Part shown: positions 35,525-47,696 of the stretch, one piece after another
Position numbering within the stretch: position 1 is the first letter of the stretch
Layout of the letters: the number at the start of each line of letters is the position of its first letter
Assembly: GCA_964017065.1 (NCBI GenBank)
Contig: OZ024784.1
Location: 12,753,152-12,817,151 of the forward strand
Source: Haliclona indistincta
Taxonomy: Eukaryota; Porifera; Demospongiae; Haplosclerida; Chalinidae
DNA length: 64,000 bases
Reading direction: 5' to 3'
Program-made: the position numbers and the translations under genes
Notes under the pieces: model-generated
The model's input: only the letters and a program-made list of their open reading frames with translations
Told to the model about the DNA's origin: nothing
Databases searched by the model: none

Positions 35525-35587
<63 letters not shown>

Positions 35588-38373
35588 TGCATGTGTAAAA
35601 GGATATGTAATTCCAAATCAAAATAATTTTTTTAATAGGATACATATCTAAAAGGAAACTGGCAACTATAGCTCATTAACGGGCATTATGGTGTAAATTG
35701 ACCCAGTTCAATAATAATGGTATGGACAGTTTGCAATATCCTTACCGATAGTATGACAAACAAGAAAACTCTGTTCAGTCAACGGAAAGAGACACCACCA
35801 CCTACTGTTTAGTATATCATACAATATGTGTTGTTACTAATATCAGCCAAAGACAAAGCAGTGAAGAATGATTTTCCCAATAATAACTATAGGTGTGTAC
35901 TTTCACATTACGTGAAAGTGCAATAAGTCAATGAACTAAAATGCCTGTTAGCTAGCCTCTGTCAACAACACATACTCGACAACAACACAAGAAACACTCG
36001 CCCACTCAGTTCTTGTTTAACAATGAAGAGATGGAAGCACCTGTACAAGCATCAACTGATAAAACTGAATTTCGACACAATTTATTTGCATGTACGCGTT
36101 ATCAAAACAGGTAATTCAGTACCCACTGATATCAGCGGGTTGGTTTAGTATATAAAGTGATGGTTTAGCTACCAAAATCAAGACTGTACTCACTAGGATC
36201 ATTTCTATAGTACATGTCCATTTCTCAATCCCCTGATTGAGCGATCACTCTGGACCATGATGACGAGTGATAGCAACCTCCTTTGAGCGTGAAGCTGGTC
36301 ATTTGATTGTTTTACAATCACTGACTTGAAGAGCGTTCCTGGGTTTAGCCTTGGCTAATTTCTAGGAGGAGGGGGTTGCATTCAGAGTGGTCTTTTATTT
36401 ATTACAAGTCAAACAAAAAAATCAAGTTGCTTTAGACTAAAGGTGTGTCCACACCTGAACTGGATTCGAACTGGTTTGCAAACCGAATTGATCGATGCGA
36501 ATCGAAATCGCATTCAATGCGCATTCATCGCGTCCACACTACTAGTAGTACTACTGACGAAGCGGTTTCAACATGCATGTTTGCACATGATAGTCACGCG
36601 TATACCGACACAGGATGGCGGTACCGCGAACTGCACTAGCTGTGCTGTTCTTTCTATGGATGGCTCTCAGGCGCACTCGAACGTCCAATGTTTCGCGTAG
36701 GATGCTGAGGGAACGAGCTCATGCACGAGCACGGAGAAAACGAACGTAAGCATACTGCAGCGCCCACTATTCGCCTAACAGCGCCCAGTATGGACCTAAC
36801 AGCGCCCAGTATTCGTGGCAACCTGGCAGACTAGTAGCAAGTAGATAGACTCGCAGACAACTGACAACTCCGCCTCGATCAGTCACATGATAGAGCAAAC
36901 CGCACCTCGTTTGTGGCCGTATGCGCAAAGCGCAATTGCGCGATCCGGATCGAAACCACCTCTGGAGGTGGATTGAGCTGAATCCGGATTCGAACCGGAT
37001 TAGCCAATGCGCATTAGGTGTGGACGCTGTCAATGCGCATTCGATCCGGATCGAATGCGCATTCACTACATAGTGTGGACACACCTTAAGACATTCCAGA
37101 TTTTTAGCTTAGAACTTGTGTTTAGCCACTGTGACCTGGTACTCAACAACTACAACCTGGGTAATAGTTTCTACATTAGTACAAGCTTGTATAGAAATGT
37201 CAAGACCGGCATGCCGTTGACCAATCAAATGAAGCCTTGGTCAGGAGTGTAAGCATCTTGAAAGGTCAACACCATACTTCAAGATCTTCAAAAACCACTG
37301 TACTGATATGATGGGGCATGGCCTGCCATACAGTCAGCAAGTGGTGAAGGAGCTAGCTCTACATACTAATTCTTCAAGACCAATAGATAAAGTAGACAAC
37401 AAACATAAAAACTGTATCTATTGCTGTTCATGTGCTATGGCAGGCCCAAACTCATAGAACTATTAGCTAAAAATCTTTTCTTGGCGATTGTCAGCTTGAC
37501 AACTTTGCGCTAAGAGATACATGGCAACAGTAAAGAGGGATTGATGAGCGCTGTTTGATTTGCTTTTTCCTGAAGCGATAAATTAGCTGAAATACATGTG
37601 TACGTGGATTGGTAGCCACATCCTTGTATAGCTTGAAAACGAAGAGAGACGACACAAAAAGCTCTTTCTCTACAATTCCTTCGAAAAGCTTATTTTTGGC
37701 TACTAAATTGTAACATGAAAACGGCAACGCAATACAAAATATATTTGATAACCGCGAACTGCCCCAGTATCCCGTAATAAATTAGCTGTGCTAATAGAGA
37801 AAGAACATTCTGTGCAAAATCATTCCTAGAACTATTTTACACAACAGTATGATGGTGATAGATTGCCACTGGAAACTACTTTTTATAGATACGTACTCAA
37901 TCAAGTAAAACCAAAACCATGCTGTGCAAATAAACAAACAGTGAAAACATCAAAACAATGCACATATAAGCTAGCATTACAGGTTTTATCATAATGAACA
38001 CTGCTTACCCTTTGAGTGATTCACTCTTCCCATTCTGCGACCTCTCTGTGTGCTGAAAATATTTGTTATACAACGTGACTTACAGCGAGATGTGTATTTA
38101 TATATTGCCTAACCTTGTTCTGTCGTGAGGAGAAGCCTTTTTTAAAGTAGGATCGAACATTGTCTTAAAGCTGTTAGTATTAAGGTAATACCACTGTGAT
38201 TTCATCTTCGTTTTAAACTTACAAAAGGGCAAGGAAGTTGATCAGCCCCCAGAAAGCAGCGACGTACGTCGACAACTTTAGCAGAGACCTGGCTTCCAGC
38301 ACCTCACCTGAAAGAAGACATAGACTAGAAAAGTCAAACGCAAAACAGGCTCACCATTTGATAGATACACCAT
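35426..38373 (-). CDS. SELENOK: Selenoprotein K
   Basis: Small ER-membrane selenoprotein, in vertebrates a partner in ER-associated degradation and palmitoylation (with DHHC6). Six exons, 38373-38355, 38307-38223, 38170-38114, 38052-38009, 35523-35484 and 35429-35426, total 249 bases: 82 residues with UGA read as selenocysteine (U). It starts MVYLSNGEVLEARS, has one transmembrane segment AAFWGLINFLALFFKTM, then RGRRMGRVNHSKG, and ends GGPSAPPMGGGUGR, the same ending pattern as vertebrate selenoprotein K. The UGA is at 35489-35491 and the true stop UAA at 35426-35428. Short exons and the UGA would hide this gene from ordinary gene finding. The fourth intron holds a Harbinger-type MITE, and its acceptor is formed by a CA repeat. 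Confidence 0.95.
35524..35586. repeat. (TG/CA)n microsatellite at a splice acceptor
   Basis: About 60 bases of nearly pure TG on the plus strand with one TA interruption. On the minus strand it is (CA)n ending directly in the CACACAG acceptor of selenoprotein K exon 35523-35484, so the repeat takes the place of the polypyrimidine tract. Confidence 0.95.
36441..37086. mobile_element. PIF/Harbinger-like MITE
   Basis: Perfect 14-bp terminal inverted repeats AGGTGTGTCCACAC (36441-36454) and GTGTGGACACACCT (37073-37086) are flanked by a TAA duplication (36438-36440 and 37087-37089), as expected for PIF/Harbinger elements. The subterminal parts also share inverted GAATGCGCATT-type motifs. A short frame at 36614-36748 (MAVPRTALAVLFFLWMALRR and an arginine-rich end) may be a vestige of an element-encoded protein, but no transposase core is present. 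It lies within a selenoprotein K intron. Confidence 0.82.
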
Positions 38374-38526
38374 GACAAACCTGAAGAACTGTCCACACAC
38401 AACAAAGCACTAATAAATGTAAGGCGTGGCCAATGTTATGCCACGCCTACCAGTAGATCACGCGCTATGCACACGTGAGAATGACACATGAAGCAATAAA
38501 CTATAATAATTATTATTATGATCTGT

Positions 38527-41500
38527 TTATTTCCAAAGCAACTTGAGCATCCTTCTAGATGCTAGCTGAGAGAGAATTAGTGATCCAAAGACCAAGCCTC
38601 CACACACAGCTGCTATCAACCACTTTTCAAATGACTCAGCAAGGAGATCATATTGTTTGAAAGGTGTGACTTGAGTAAAAAACATATCTAGTAGATGGAA
38701 AAAAACACTAGATTATGCAGAAAGGCTATGGTGTACCTCTGCCATATGCAAACACTAGTGACGTGGATTCCAAGCCAGTAGAAGCACTGTATATGCCAGC
38801 AATATCTTCTATCTATAATATAGCAGGTTATAGTATGATACAATAACAAAATGGCACACTCACTGTCTGGTTATAGTTGATATACAACTGAGGAGGTAAA
38901 GGAATCACAGGAACATACTCTGGTAACCCATCCTCCCTGAGAATGGAAATAGTTGTGGTCATAATTTGTATGCTGTGCAGGTGTTTACATCATGTCGGGT
39001 GTTGGAGTCATGTTCCTGCGAGGGTCCAACAAGTCCTTTCTAAGCATAGCTATGTGACCAGAATGGAGACCAACTATAGAGGAGTTGAGGATAGACATCA
39101 TCAACAGATGAGTATTCTGACGTACGGAGTAGGCTCTTGGGAGTGATACTGCGCAGAGTGATTGTTGAGGAGAGGAAGCGTATTGAGGTCGGGATAGTGT
39201 AGCTCTGGCTAGTTACCACCGGCAGTAAAGCTGGTGAAGATGATGACCATTCAGGTCTACAGTGAACAAGCAGTCAATGAAGATAGTGTGCAAATATTTT
39301 TTATATCTCACTCAGTGTTATTCCTCACGTCATACAGCTCAAGCACTGCTATCTCATTCCGTCGTGAAACAACATTGTAATAATTATACTGAGATATAAT
39401 ATGTAATCCACCATGACACACACAAGGAGACACTCACCACAACCCAGTTCTCAGAAATGACCACACCTACTGGTCCTGAACTGTGTTTGTGCACTGTCTG
39501 GTATATTATAGCACCAGACACACCATCAATCAGATACAGAGTTAGACCAGCTAGATGTGACATGAAGAGAACAAAATCATCTTGGGTGTTGAAGAACAAA
39601 CCAATGCAGTCGATGGATGTCTTACAAAGCCACAACAGCTATCAGTATACAGTCGGTGTGAACTCACATTTGGTTTGTTCCAAAGACTGTGTGACGACAG
39701 CTAACATATGTGGATTGAGATACTTGTACTGTACACTGCGATCTGATCGAGGTCTGCCCAAAGAACCAACAATTTCTGTATGCACAAAACAACACATCAG
39801 TTATACACACAACACCAACCACTTAGAGGGCACATTGGTACAAATAAACAATTATGTTGTAGTACCATTGTTTTTAGTTGCAACATATAGGATCTTTTCT
39901 CTAGCCACAGGGAAGACTGTCCTCCATACTTCAACACTCCTCAACTACAGCAAATGGAACAGTTGATCATTAAAGCTTTTTGCACGTATAAGAGGTTTTG
40001 CACCTTTCCTTTTCCAACAACCTCCATACCCTTCAAAGTACCAGAGGATATGTGAGCAATAAACATGAACAAAGACAATGATGTGTTTGAGTGTACAAGA
40101 GCATCACATGATGAGGGTATACAATGAGGAGCACTACTATCATCGAGTACCAGGAGGACTCGCTGGTGAGTTGAGTCAGTCAAAGGGATTAGAGTTGTCT
40201 GAGAGACATGATAGGGTAGACACACGGGCTTTCCCTCTAGTCCACCTGTGAGAGGATTGAGGTAGGCTACTATACTGCTGTTGCAGACATTAGGAGATGT
40301 GCCCAAGACAGCAACAATTGGAGAGTGAGGAGGATGAGATGATGAACGAAGGGAATACAAGAGTAGTTTGCCACTCGCAAAGGGATTTAGATCAGGTACA
40401 TGTGTCTGCCATACAATGGTCCCTTCTTTGCTGTCCAAACCAAACAACTGATAACACAAACCAAACATTAGTCATTGTGATGTGTGAATAACAGTACCTT
40501 GCCAGCGGCAGTGGCTACCACAATGATCTTCCTCAAGTTGAACTGATCTCTCAGCATCTCCTCATGGCTAGACTCGTGGACTAATGATGACACTCCTTTG
40601 TCCAGCAATGATTGCAAGAACTGAGAAGCAGTGGTGAGCTGCATTTTTGCTCGTAGAGCTGCTAGATACAATGGGTTTCCCTTCGAATGTAACAATGTGT
40701 CGATAATCTCAGCTGTTTCAGCATTACTAGCTGTTGGGAGGTCAAACAGCTCAACAGCCAACACAGAGGCTAAAGATTCCTCTTTAATCCACACAACCTG
40801 ACCTGCATAAACAGTGTGCACAATGGTTGGTTGGTATAAGACTAACTAGTACCATTCTGAGCAACCATTAGAAGACTAGAATCACTCAACACTATCAAAC
40901 ACCTGAGACCACGGGTGCCATCAGTCTTTCGAAAGGGAAATACAACAACCTGCACAACAAAAAAACAACAGAATAAACAAACACAACAGCATATACTCAC
41001 CCTCTCAATGTGTCCTTGTACCCCAGCTGGAAGACTAACTACAATGTCATCAGAGCCTAGTCTTTCAATATCATCCCAATATTTCACTAGCAGTTCATCA
41101 TCTCTCTTCTTCACCCGGACCCTCACACTCTCCTGCCTCTCTCCTATTCCAACTTCATCAGTACAGTCCTCACACAATAGCTTCACAGCGCCATCATCTA
41201 CCATCTCTACCAGATTGTTGGCTACTCTCAGCTGACCTTGTACAGCACCTGGCGCTAAGATGACCGGCCGGCCAGCAGGAACATGCCAACCCTTTAGGTA
41301 CACAAAAATTGCTGTAAACTGTGTCCAGTCATGCGTTGCAAATACATTGAACTCTATTTGAGCATTTTTACACAGCAATATTATTTACACCACAACAATC
41401 TTCAGATTCTAGAATGTAACTCTACTGCTTGTGTGTAGTTACCTTTAGCTCTATTCCTTCATGACTAGAGCTATCTAGTGGATACATAATCACTCTTTCT

Positions 41501-42922
41501 GAAACGATACACACAACGTTAGAGTTGACTGAAATACAAGACTCCACGTCCTTGAAAGCCGTAACAGAGTACTATGATAGAATATAGCACAATGTGTTAT
41601 GAGAAATAGAACACGGCTCACTGAATCAATGACTGCTCCTTTCGCAGTAGTATCATACTTGGTAAAAAACAACTTATTGCTAGCAGTGTAGAGCAGTTCT
41701 GCTGTAGTACCAGAGCAAGTTAGACTGGCTGCTTCAGCTCTAAAGGAGAATAAGGTACTCAAACGTGTCTCCAAACTATAGGCTTACCCCAATGGAAGGT
41801 CTACACTCCAAGCTGGTTTTCCTGATCTTACATAGAATGCTGCCAGTTTATCTCCGGTTGCAACTAGAGCCAAATCTGGTAGCAAAAAAAATAGATGCAT
41901 ACTGACAACTGACGATGTGTAGTGTGTTTGTACAAAACTGGGTAGATAAGAGATTACAAGCGAGAACCATTAGGCTGTTTATAGAGTGTCTGTACCTACT
42001 GTCACCCAAAGCTAGCTAGTAAAAATATCAATCATGTAATCAAGGTATAAACCAAACATCAAAGTTGTATGGACAAGCCTATCAGTAATATTGCCTTACA
42101 GACCTTGCTTTCCTCCTGCCAACACAGCTGACACTCCACCAGGACGCCAGTTATTGTCCAGAGCTAGTGGTCTTTTATCATTGTAGATAAGCTGAGTGGG
42201 TGCACTCCATCTCATTAACCCGCTGTCTGCCTCCCAGCTATGCAACATCACTGTATCACTCTGAGAGACTGTTATCAGAGCTAAGGAACAAACAGAATTC
42301 ATTAGTAACCCATAGTTCTCTCTTTCCACAATCAACCCTGGTGTCTCTAGTATAAACACCACACATGATGCTTACTGTTCTTGTTGTGCATGACAGCTTG
42401 TATTCCACTGAGCCCATGACGCCATACTAGAGTAAGATAGAATAATGTTAAGTTTAATATTCTCTGTAAGATACAGCCAGTTTAGTTGGAGACAATTAGT
42501 TTAATAAGTCCAGCTCAGGTTTGAGACTAGAGAACTAGTTAATGGCTTTCATTGTTGACACTGAATAGCAAAATCCTAAACATTTTGACTCTAAAACTCA
42601 TGAATATTTCATCACAGATTATGAATAAAGGAAAATATGCAGGTGTGGTGTACCCACCCAGTGATCCTGATGAGGCACTAAGGGCAGCCACTGTATTCCT
42701 ATTAGCAACCAACACTTTACGCCGAGATCCTGGCACTTGCTCAAACCTCATCCATGTCACGTGACCAACATATCGCTGATACCTGTGATTCAGGCAGAGT
42801 ACACTGCAATCAGGACAACACGTGAATTCCTACCAGTCCACCTCCCCGGCTCTGTCAGCGTAAAGTGCGTAAGATGTGGTCCACAACAACGCTAGAGCTG
42901 TCAGCAGAGCAACCGAGTTCAT
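38527..42922 (-). CDS. EMC1: ER membrane protein complex subunit 1
   Basis: Largest subunit of the EMC, which inserts tail-anchored and multipass proteins into the ER membrane. The start at 42922 gives MNSVALLTALALLWTTSYAL, a signal peptide, then YADRAGEVDW and YQRYVGHVTWMRFEQVPGSR as in other EMC1 proteins. The beta-propeller region continues over many exons (NRNTVAALSASSGSL, WKVEDGAVK-type repeats). The conserved second half has VVWIKEESLASVLAVELFDL, RDQFNLRKIIVVATAAGKVL, FGLDSKEGTIVWQTHVPDLN, LYLIDGVSGAIIYQTVHKHS and GPVGVVISENWVVV. The end carries one transmembrane helix and QLASRRMLKLLWK. Full length, about 20 exons. It ends 153 bp from the start of selenoprotein K. Confidence 0.92.
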
Positions 42923-43155
42923 GGTTTACACGTGGTGATAGTTGGGTGTGGTAAACCACGCCTATCAAAAATTAATGCTGTGTTGCATCTTGGAAATGCA
43001 GGTTAGTACTGCATAATAATATGATGTGAATTAATTCTTAGTAAAAATAATATAATCTCCACTCTATAAATAATTTAGAATCTGATGTTCTGAACTACAA
43101 AAAAAACACAATTACGAAAAAGAAATGAGAGAATGAAATTAGGCAAAGGAGGTCG

Positions 43156-46100
43156 TCACACAGTAGTCTGACTCAGGAAGCTGTGCATCATGTGATGAGG
43201 GGGCCTGCTGTCAGGAGCTGCTGGAGGAGGAACATCAATGGCTCTCTCATTATTTGGTGTAGGCATGTTCAACACATGGAAAGTTGATTCCTGGAAGAAT
43301 GCACAAACGTAACACTGGTGCTACTACTGTGCCTAGCTGCATGCTAGCCATAAGTACTACTTGTATCTTACAACATGTACAGTACATTATAATCCTGTGT
43401 GACTGGTTCACTCAGTAATAGCACAGATATTGTCATATCATAATCACAATGATCAACATCATAGAATTATGGTTTGTATAAGACCCCAAAATACATTTAC
43501 ATTGTTCATCTGCAATGTTATTATTAATACCTTCAAAGGCATGCTATTGAGACTTGGTGTATCACTTAATAATGAGTCAGCCATTTAGTTACATCACATA
43601 CAGCATGCATACCACTGAGCTCACACATGAGCTAGTACTGCTGCTATCCACTTACTCTCAAGCTCATTCTGATTCTGCCTTGGCTGCGTTGGAAGGGAAC
43701 AGGACTATCAGTGAGGTCAGGATTAGAAGAGGCGTGGGAGAGTATGTTTCGTCTTGCTGGATGTGGTGACACTGAGCTCTTGTCATCCACTACTGCCTCA
43801 GGCATGTGGAACAACTCAGGTAGTTGTTCAGCTGCTGGTGGACTACTATAGAACATACAGATTAATTAACACGTTAGAAAATTGTTGTAATTGTTCTAAC
43901 AATAACACACTGACCTATTGAGTGACTCTTCAGCAAACAGCTGGACAAGCTTGGAAGTGAGCTTCTTTCTGAGTTGCGTCTTGGTGGAGGAAATCTTGAG
44001 AGCAGATGCGAGTTGCTGTGATGTGAAAGTGCCTCTTTCCAGGAACAGCAGTGCCCCGTGAATGCCAGAGCCTAGCACATTATCAGCATACTCCTGTAAG
44101 ATAAGACATTGCATTGTCAGGTACTACCAGGATACAGCAACTTGTGCAATGTACTATAATAACATGCATACCTGACAGTAAATACATTGTACATACTAAA
44201 TACATGTACATACTAAATACATTGTACAATCATACTAAAATTAATACATGTACATGTACATGTACAGACTAAATACATGTACATGTACCTCTACATGTAC
44301 CTCCCAAAGAATGCAAATGGAAATAAATTTGTGGTTTCATATTTCATAAAAGTAGTAGTCAATCTGCACTTTGAAGATTACTTAAAACACTACCACTTGA
44401 CTCTTGTCCTCAAAATTTCAAATACAGTACAAATAACCACCGCATTACTACTAACCTTAAATTCAACTCTTTTGAGCCATTCCACTACATCATTGTTGGT
44501 CCAGTAGAGAGGATTGCTGGCATTTTGTCGATGAGAACGAATAGTCTGAAAGGACAAGATCATTGTATTGCATTTGAGGCACTATATATTAACTCACCTC
44601 TTTCTTGAAGTCATGCATACGCAAAAGTTCAACTCCTGTCAGGAAACTTAGCTGCTCAGCTTTTTTCGACACTTTCAAATGCTTTTTGAGATCTTCTCTT
44701 GTGAGAGAATTCAAGACTCGTCCATCCACCATGCCTGTGTAGAGAGCGGCTGATATGTGAGGTAGACCGCAGTCCACTGCCCATTGGTAGGCTACCCAGT
44801 TATGATCTAACTCTGCTGCTGATGGGTACTGAGGTCTAATGAGGAAAACAGTCATAATAGGAGAAGGAGAGGAAGAAGCCAAGTGAAGTTGCAGCTGAGA
44901 TCATCATCACCATGAGGTTCAAAGAGGATAGAGTAGAACAAATTACTATGCTAACAAGGCACTTGTAAGCAAAACCTCTCAACAGCCAACACATGGTCTA
45001 CACAGTTGGTGTTTGTTGCAGTGTTTGTACAGTTCTGCCTCAGCTTTCAGTTTGAAAAATGTACACTCACATATTTGGATGAGCTTATACGCACAGTGCA
45101 CCAAACAACCACAAACAAACAAACAACTCTCTCTCACACACACATAGCATGAGTGATGCACATACCCTTTCTGAGGTCCTCTCTGTTCCTCAATAACAAG
45201 TCTCAGTCGTCGTCTGTGCAATGGATGGGGCATGCTGAGCCTCTTCTCCATGTCAGCATTGCTAAGAGCCAGCATTGCATGACCTGAAGTGACTCTTTCT
45301 CTCACTGTTGGAACATAACGCGGCATACCTGAAATCAGACATAAATTGCTCAATTACAACACAACGAACAAGATGATTTTAGTTCTATCCTGGCTGTCAG
45401 TATTGCTAAAATTCAATTTTTGACGAGGCTATGTTAACTTCACATTAGGCATATTATGTCACCAGTCATTAACGTTATTCATAGCTTATAACAAAGTGCA
45501 GCAATGCATGCAAACTAGCAGCTGTCAAGTGCACAGCTATACAGTCTCTAAGCATACAGTAGTATACTCCCACACTGTATAACAGTGTTAACACTTCACT
45601 TCCCCCCACTTTCCCTAACCTACAACAACGTCCATCCATGCTGCCAGTGCACGAGTGTTCCACTGTTGAAACGGTATGTTGACATACTCTTGCAGCACTT
45701 GACGTGAGTCGGTAGTCATTTCTGGTATAGACTGCAGGCTAGCAGTAGAGTGATGATGAGGAGAGAATGAAGTGGCAGCGTCTGGGTCCAATGGGTATCC
45801 TGCTGGTCCTATGGACGTGTGACTAAGCATCAAGCTGTCTGTGATAGAAATAGACAAGTTACCACTGATACCAATAATGTTCAGAGAAATGTACATGGCA
45901 CAAAGTTTTACATTTTGTGACCAAGCACTGTTTTGACTAAGAGATCAAATGCTGCAGTTCAAGCTCTTGGCAAACATTCCCTTGCACATTACTGACACCC
46001 AAAAGCAAATCACAAGATTCACTGCACAGCTGAGCAACTATAGAGTGACCCACCCAAACCAACACTGTGTGTAGGTGTGGATCAGCAACTATAATATTGC

Positions 46101-47496
46101 TCAAATTACATGATACACCTCAAACAATGTGCAATCACAGGATCTTACCAATGGTTGATGAGCTGTTGCGGTTGCTACCACCGCCAACACTTCCACTTGT
46201 CTTTCTGAATCGACCCAGCATGTTAGGACGATTCAACTTGTGTTGCTGATGTTGTTCATAGCTAGCTGGTTGACTGAGAGCTACCGGTGTTCCTCCTCTA
46301 CTGTCAGTGTCTATACTCACCATCAGCTCATCAGGAGTACTGCAAGGACGCAGCTGTGAGGCAGTAGCCATGCTAGCAGTAGACGTCTGAGACAAGACTC
46401 TTCCTCGTCCCGGAGAGGCAGGACTGGGAGGAGTGTCTGCTTGCACAGCAGTGTCTCTCGTGTCTTTGGGAGTTCTTAGCTCATTCACTAACAGCCTTAA
46501 ACTAGTGTTGGCAGACTTGACAGAAGATAGTTCATCACTAGTGCGATCCAGTTCATTTTGAGCAGTGCGAAGAGTGGAGTCGTGCAAATCAAGCTTAGTC
46601 CGTAAGTTGACGGATCTTTCTGCAGCTTCTCGAGCTCTCTTGAGCAATTCCCATTTCTCTTTTTCCAATCGACTGGTGTCTTTGGTAAATTTTTTGATCT
46701 TTTCTTCCTTCGAGCGCAGCTCTCTTGCGTACTGGACTCTAATGTCCTTCACCTCTTGCTCTTTCTCTTTCAGTTTCTTTTCTAACCTGTCTATTGTTTG
46801 CTGCTGTTGATAGATGTGTCTTTCAGATTCTGCTAGTTTGCGTTCACTATCTCTTGCCTCTTTGAGTCTCAGCAACTCTGCAGACCTGTCAATGTTTCTT
46901 TGTTGCCGTTCTGCAGCAGTTGTGCTCTCTTCCACTCTCACTGGAGTTTGCCATTTTGATTCTTCAGCCACCACTACCACTTCCTCCTCATCATCATCCT
47001 CTTCGTCGTCTTCATCATCATCGTCTTCTTCGTCACTGTCTACCATAGGCATAACAGGCCCTGCAGGAGGGGCCGACCCAACTCTACCGGTACGTAGAGG
47101 AAACGTGGAATACTTTTGATCTTGGGGTAGAAGAGAATTCGAAGATGATCGTGCGGGACTTGAACTAGGAGAGCCCAGTGTGGCAGTACCTCTAACAGAT
47201 GTCCCGGAGCTGCTGGTGTACCAAGTACGCCCAGTGGTTGAGCCTCGGTGCTGCGGAGACCCGCCTTCTGCTGTCAACTCACGGCGTGGCTCAGCCGGCG
47301 AAATCTCGCCCAACGACTCATTCCGCGTGAGAGAGTTCAGCGAACTTCGGTGCCTAACGCGCCTGTCTAGGTGCTCCTGCACTCGCCGCAGCTCGTCCTC
47401 CATAGATTCAATGAACTTGGTGCTGGTTGCGCCCGGTTCGTCCGGTGTAGGAGTTGCTTGTACCGCTGCCATTCCTCCCAGGTACGATTCAGACAA
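43156..47496 (-). CDS. KAZN: Kazrin-like protein (coiled coil plus SAM domains)
   Basis: Kazrin and liprins are scaffolds at cell junctions and endosomes. Exon 47496-46150 holds a disordered start, an acidic run and a coiled coil, with EKEKWELLKRAREAAERSVN and LRTKLDLHDSTLRTAQNELD matching the kazrin coiled coil. Later exons encode SAM domains: one with STSIPFQQWNTRALAAWMDV-type sequence at about 45630, the second LDHNWVAYQWAVDCGLPH with DGRVLNSLTREDLKKHLKVS, and the third FKEYADNVLGSGIHGALLFL. The wording of the second and third fits kazrin better than liprin-alpha or -beta. The last exon reads ESTFHVLNMPTPNNERAIDV and stops at 43156-43158. The ATG at 47466 (MAAVQATP) is an alternative start. 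Divergent from SF3B2. Confidence 0.86.
44170..44300. repeat. Low-complexity (TACATGTA)-type repeat
   Basis: Irregular repetition of the palindromic TACATGTACA and of TACTAAATACATGTACAT inside a kazrin intron. No coding or structural role is evident. Confidence 0.7.
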
Positions 47497-47696
47497 CAGA
47501 TCGCTTCCTAGATGAACCTCACAGTTTAGTATTGCTTATAAATTTCGATTTCACACTTGGTTTGGCGAGCACTCTTCGTTCATAGCGACACAGATCGTTG
47601 ACAAAACAGGCAGCCGGTATTAGATATCATCCCACGCATGGAAGACTAACTCGGACCACGCCTTTGATCCGCCTACAAGGCGCTCAAAACGTGGAA
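47497..47696. promoter_or_regulatory. Divergent spacer between kazrin and SF3B2
   Basis: The two start codons face away from each other across 200 bp, implying a shared bidirectional promoter region. No specific core element is recognisable. Confidence 0.5.

Noticed and set aside
35430..35645. Histidine/threonine-repeat frame across the CA repeat
   Set aside because: Translation of a microsatellite; the real coding use of this region is the selenoprotein K exon 35484-35523 in another frame.
36767..37084. 105-residue minus-strand frame in the Harbinger-type MITE
   Set aside because: No transposase motif; it arises from the element's inverted sequence.
46814..47119. Serine-rich frame on the plus strand
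   Set aside because: Shadow of the acidic run in the kazrin exon on the other strand.
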